A DNA stretch of 64,000 nt, taken from contig CAWAKB010000005.1 of NCBI GenBank assembly GCA_963782555.1, positions 124,001-188,000 of the forward strand, read 5' to 3'. Positions within the stretch are counted from its first letter, which is position 1. Each line of letters starts with the position of its first letter. The notes beneath the pieces are model-generated. The model ran no database searches. It worked only from the letters and a program-made list of their open reading frames with translations, and was not told the origin of the DNA. Shown here one piece after another: positions 63,257 to 64,000 of this stretch. Origin of the DNA: Hyphomicrobium_A sp963782555. GTDB lineage: Bacteria > Pseudomonadota > Alphaproteobacteria > Rhizobiales > Hyphomicrobiaceae. A program made the position numbers and the translations under genes.

Positions 63257-64000
63257 TCATTCTGCCGCGGCGACGGTCTTGGAGACCGAGAGCCAGCCCT
63301 CGATGTCGGCGAGCGCGCGCACAGCGACCGCGCGTTTCTTGGCGCGACCCTTGTCCTTGCCCTTGAGACGCTTGCCAGCCGGGTCGCGCTCGGGCGCTTC
63401 GAGCGGCGGCAACAGTCCATGGTTGATGTTCATTGGTTGAAACGAGCGTGCCCTGGCCGGTGCCAGACCCTCAACGTCTGACACCTCTGCAGTAAGCAGG
63501 TGGCCGCCCGTGATATGCGCCAGCAGCGCACCGAGCGCTGTCGTCGATGGCGGAGGTGGCAAAGCCCGTCCCCACCGTTCCGCAGCCGCGAGGCGTCCGG
63601 CAAGCAGCCCGATGGCCGCACTTTCCACATAGCCCTCGACGCCAGTGATCTGTCCGGCAAAGCGAAGCCGCGGCATTGCCTTCAATCGCAGTTGCGCATC
63701 GAGCAGCTTGGGGCTGTTGAGGAAGGTGTTGCGATGCAGACCGCCGAGGCGCGCGAACTCCGCCTCGTGCAGCCCCGGAATCATGCGGAAGATGCGCGCT
63801 TGCTCGCCGTGTTTGAGCTTGGTCTGGAAGCCGACCATGTTCCACAGCGAGCCGAGCGCGTTGTCCTGCCTGAGCTGTACGACGGCATAGGGGCGCGTTT
63901 CGCCCTTGTGCGGGTTGGCGAGGCCCACGGGCTTCATCGGCCCGTAGCGCAGCGTGTCGGGCCCGCGCTCCGCCATTACCTCGATCGGAAGGCACCCGTC
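63257..64000 (-). CDS. trmFO: tRNA (uracil-54)-methyltransferase TrmFO, C-terminal half
   Basis: Partial; the gene continues past 64000 (the edge codons read DGCLPIEV, then MAERGPDTLRYGPMKPVGL). TrmFO uses folate and FAD to make m5U54 in tRNA. Visible blocks: YAVVQLRQDNALGSLWNMVG, FRMIPGLHEAEFARLGGLHR, RFAGQITGVEGYVESAAIGL, GALLAHITGGH and SFQPMNINHGLLPP. Between HITGGH and SFQPMN there is an extra peptide (EVSDVEGLAPARA) encoded by a palindromic element. A Lys/Arg-rich end follows. Confidence 0.93.
   Translation of the reverse strand, partial: DGCLPIEVMAERGPDTLRYGPMKPVGLANPHKGETRPYAVVQLRQDNALGSLWNMVGFQTKLKHGEQARIFRMIPGLHEAEFARLGGLHRNTFLNSPKLLDAQLRLKAMPRLRFAGQITGVEGYVESAAIGLLAGRLAAAERWGRALPPPPSTTALGALLAHITGGHLLTAEVSDVEGLAPARARSFQPMNINHGLLPPLEAPERDPAGKRLKGKDKGRAKKRAVAVRALADIEGWLSVSKTVAAAE
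63459..63485. repeat. Palindromic element, copy B, inside the trmFO reading frame
   Basis: GGTGCCAGAC (63459-63468), CCTCAAC, GTCTGACACC (63476-63485): 9 of 10 arm bases pair. The arms share GTCTGACACC/GGTGTCAGAC with the element at 54065-54099. It is read through in frame by trmFO and adds a short peptide. Confidence 0.7.

Overview
The window is a high-GC stretch of an alphaproteobacterial chromosome. It most resembles Hyphomicrobiales (Rhizobiales), perhaps a Hyphomicrobiaceae-like organism. The placement rests on gene content: an iscR-nifS-sufB/C/D/S-sufT-sufA operon preceded by an Irr-type (ICE) box, a bactofilin, a phasin, DUF3309 and DUF2254 membrane proteins, a DUF6481 protein beside a cold-shock gene, a short PutA, and secDF followed by NDUFAF3-like and NDUFAF6-like genes. 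No rRNA, tRNA, CRISPR array, insertion sequence or phage gene was recognised. Most of the window is ordinary core genome.

Layout. 1-5.1 kb: end of an unknown acidic protein, an SbcD-like nuclease with an SMC-like ATPase, a bactofilin and a Bcp-type peroxiredoxin. 5.4-11.6 kb: a giant AsmA/YhdP-like envelope protein (frameshifted), tyrS, and divergent anmK. 11.9-14.7 kb: an AT-rich beta-barrel protein that looks acquired, an M28 peptidase and an alpha/beta hydrolase with an Arg-Glu repeat tail. 14.9-22.8 kb: the Fe-S cluster assembly (SUF) operon, including a small unknown two-helix membrane protein and a frameshifted sufD. 22.8-26 kb: DUF924, a TfoX-like protein (frameshifted), cytochrome b561 and an RhlE-type helicase. 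26.6-32.8 kb: a rearranged segment containing a desaturase, DUF2254, DUF3309 and metallopeptidase, then a degraded second copy of desaturase-DUF2254-DUF3309 lying between 65-bp direct repeats derived from the 3' end of ycgN. 33.4-38.9 kb: an MFS transporter with a MarR-like tail, a cold-shock gene, DUF6481, YkgJ, an STN-like periplasmic protein and a secreted hydrolase. 39.5-47.1 kb: parE, a hemolysin III-like protein, panC and putA. 47.2-54 kb: a VWA protein, a J-domain membrane protein, a D,D-carboxypeptidase with SPOR domain, a phasin and clpS-clpA. 54-64 kb: DUF3175, DUF815, yajC-secD-secF with two complex I assembly factor homologues, an SGNH-type secreted protein, a sulfide:quinone reductase behind an FNR-type box, and the C-terminal half of trmFO.

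Four genes that should be intact (the yhdP-like gene, sufD, the TfoX-like gene, and a metallopeptidase) are each broken by a single-base indel. Three of the four sites lie in or beside C/G runs. Correcting one base in each restores a full-length family member. This suggests consensus errors in the assembly more than four real mutations, although real lesions cannot be excluded.

The observations I rate highest are the desaturase/DUF2254 duplication with its direct repeats, a palindromic element that occurs twice and sits in frame inside trmFO, the ICE box in the suf promoter, and the MFS-MarR fusion. I did not find a clearly new multi-gene system.
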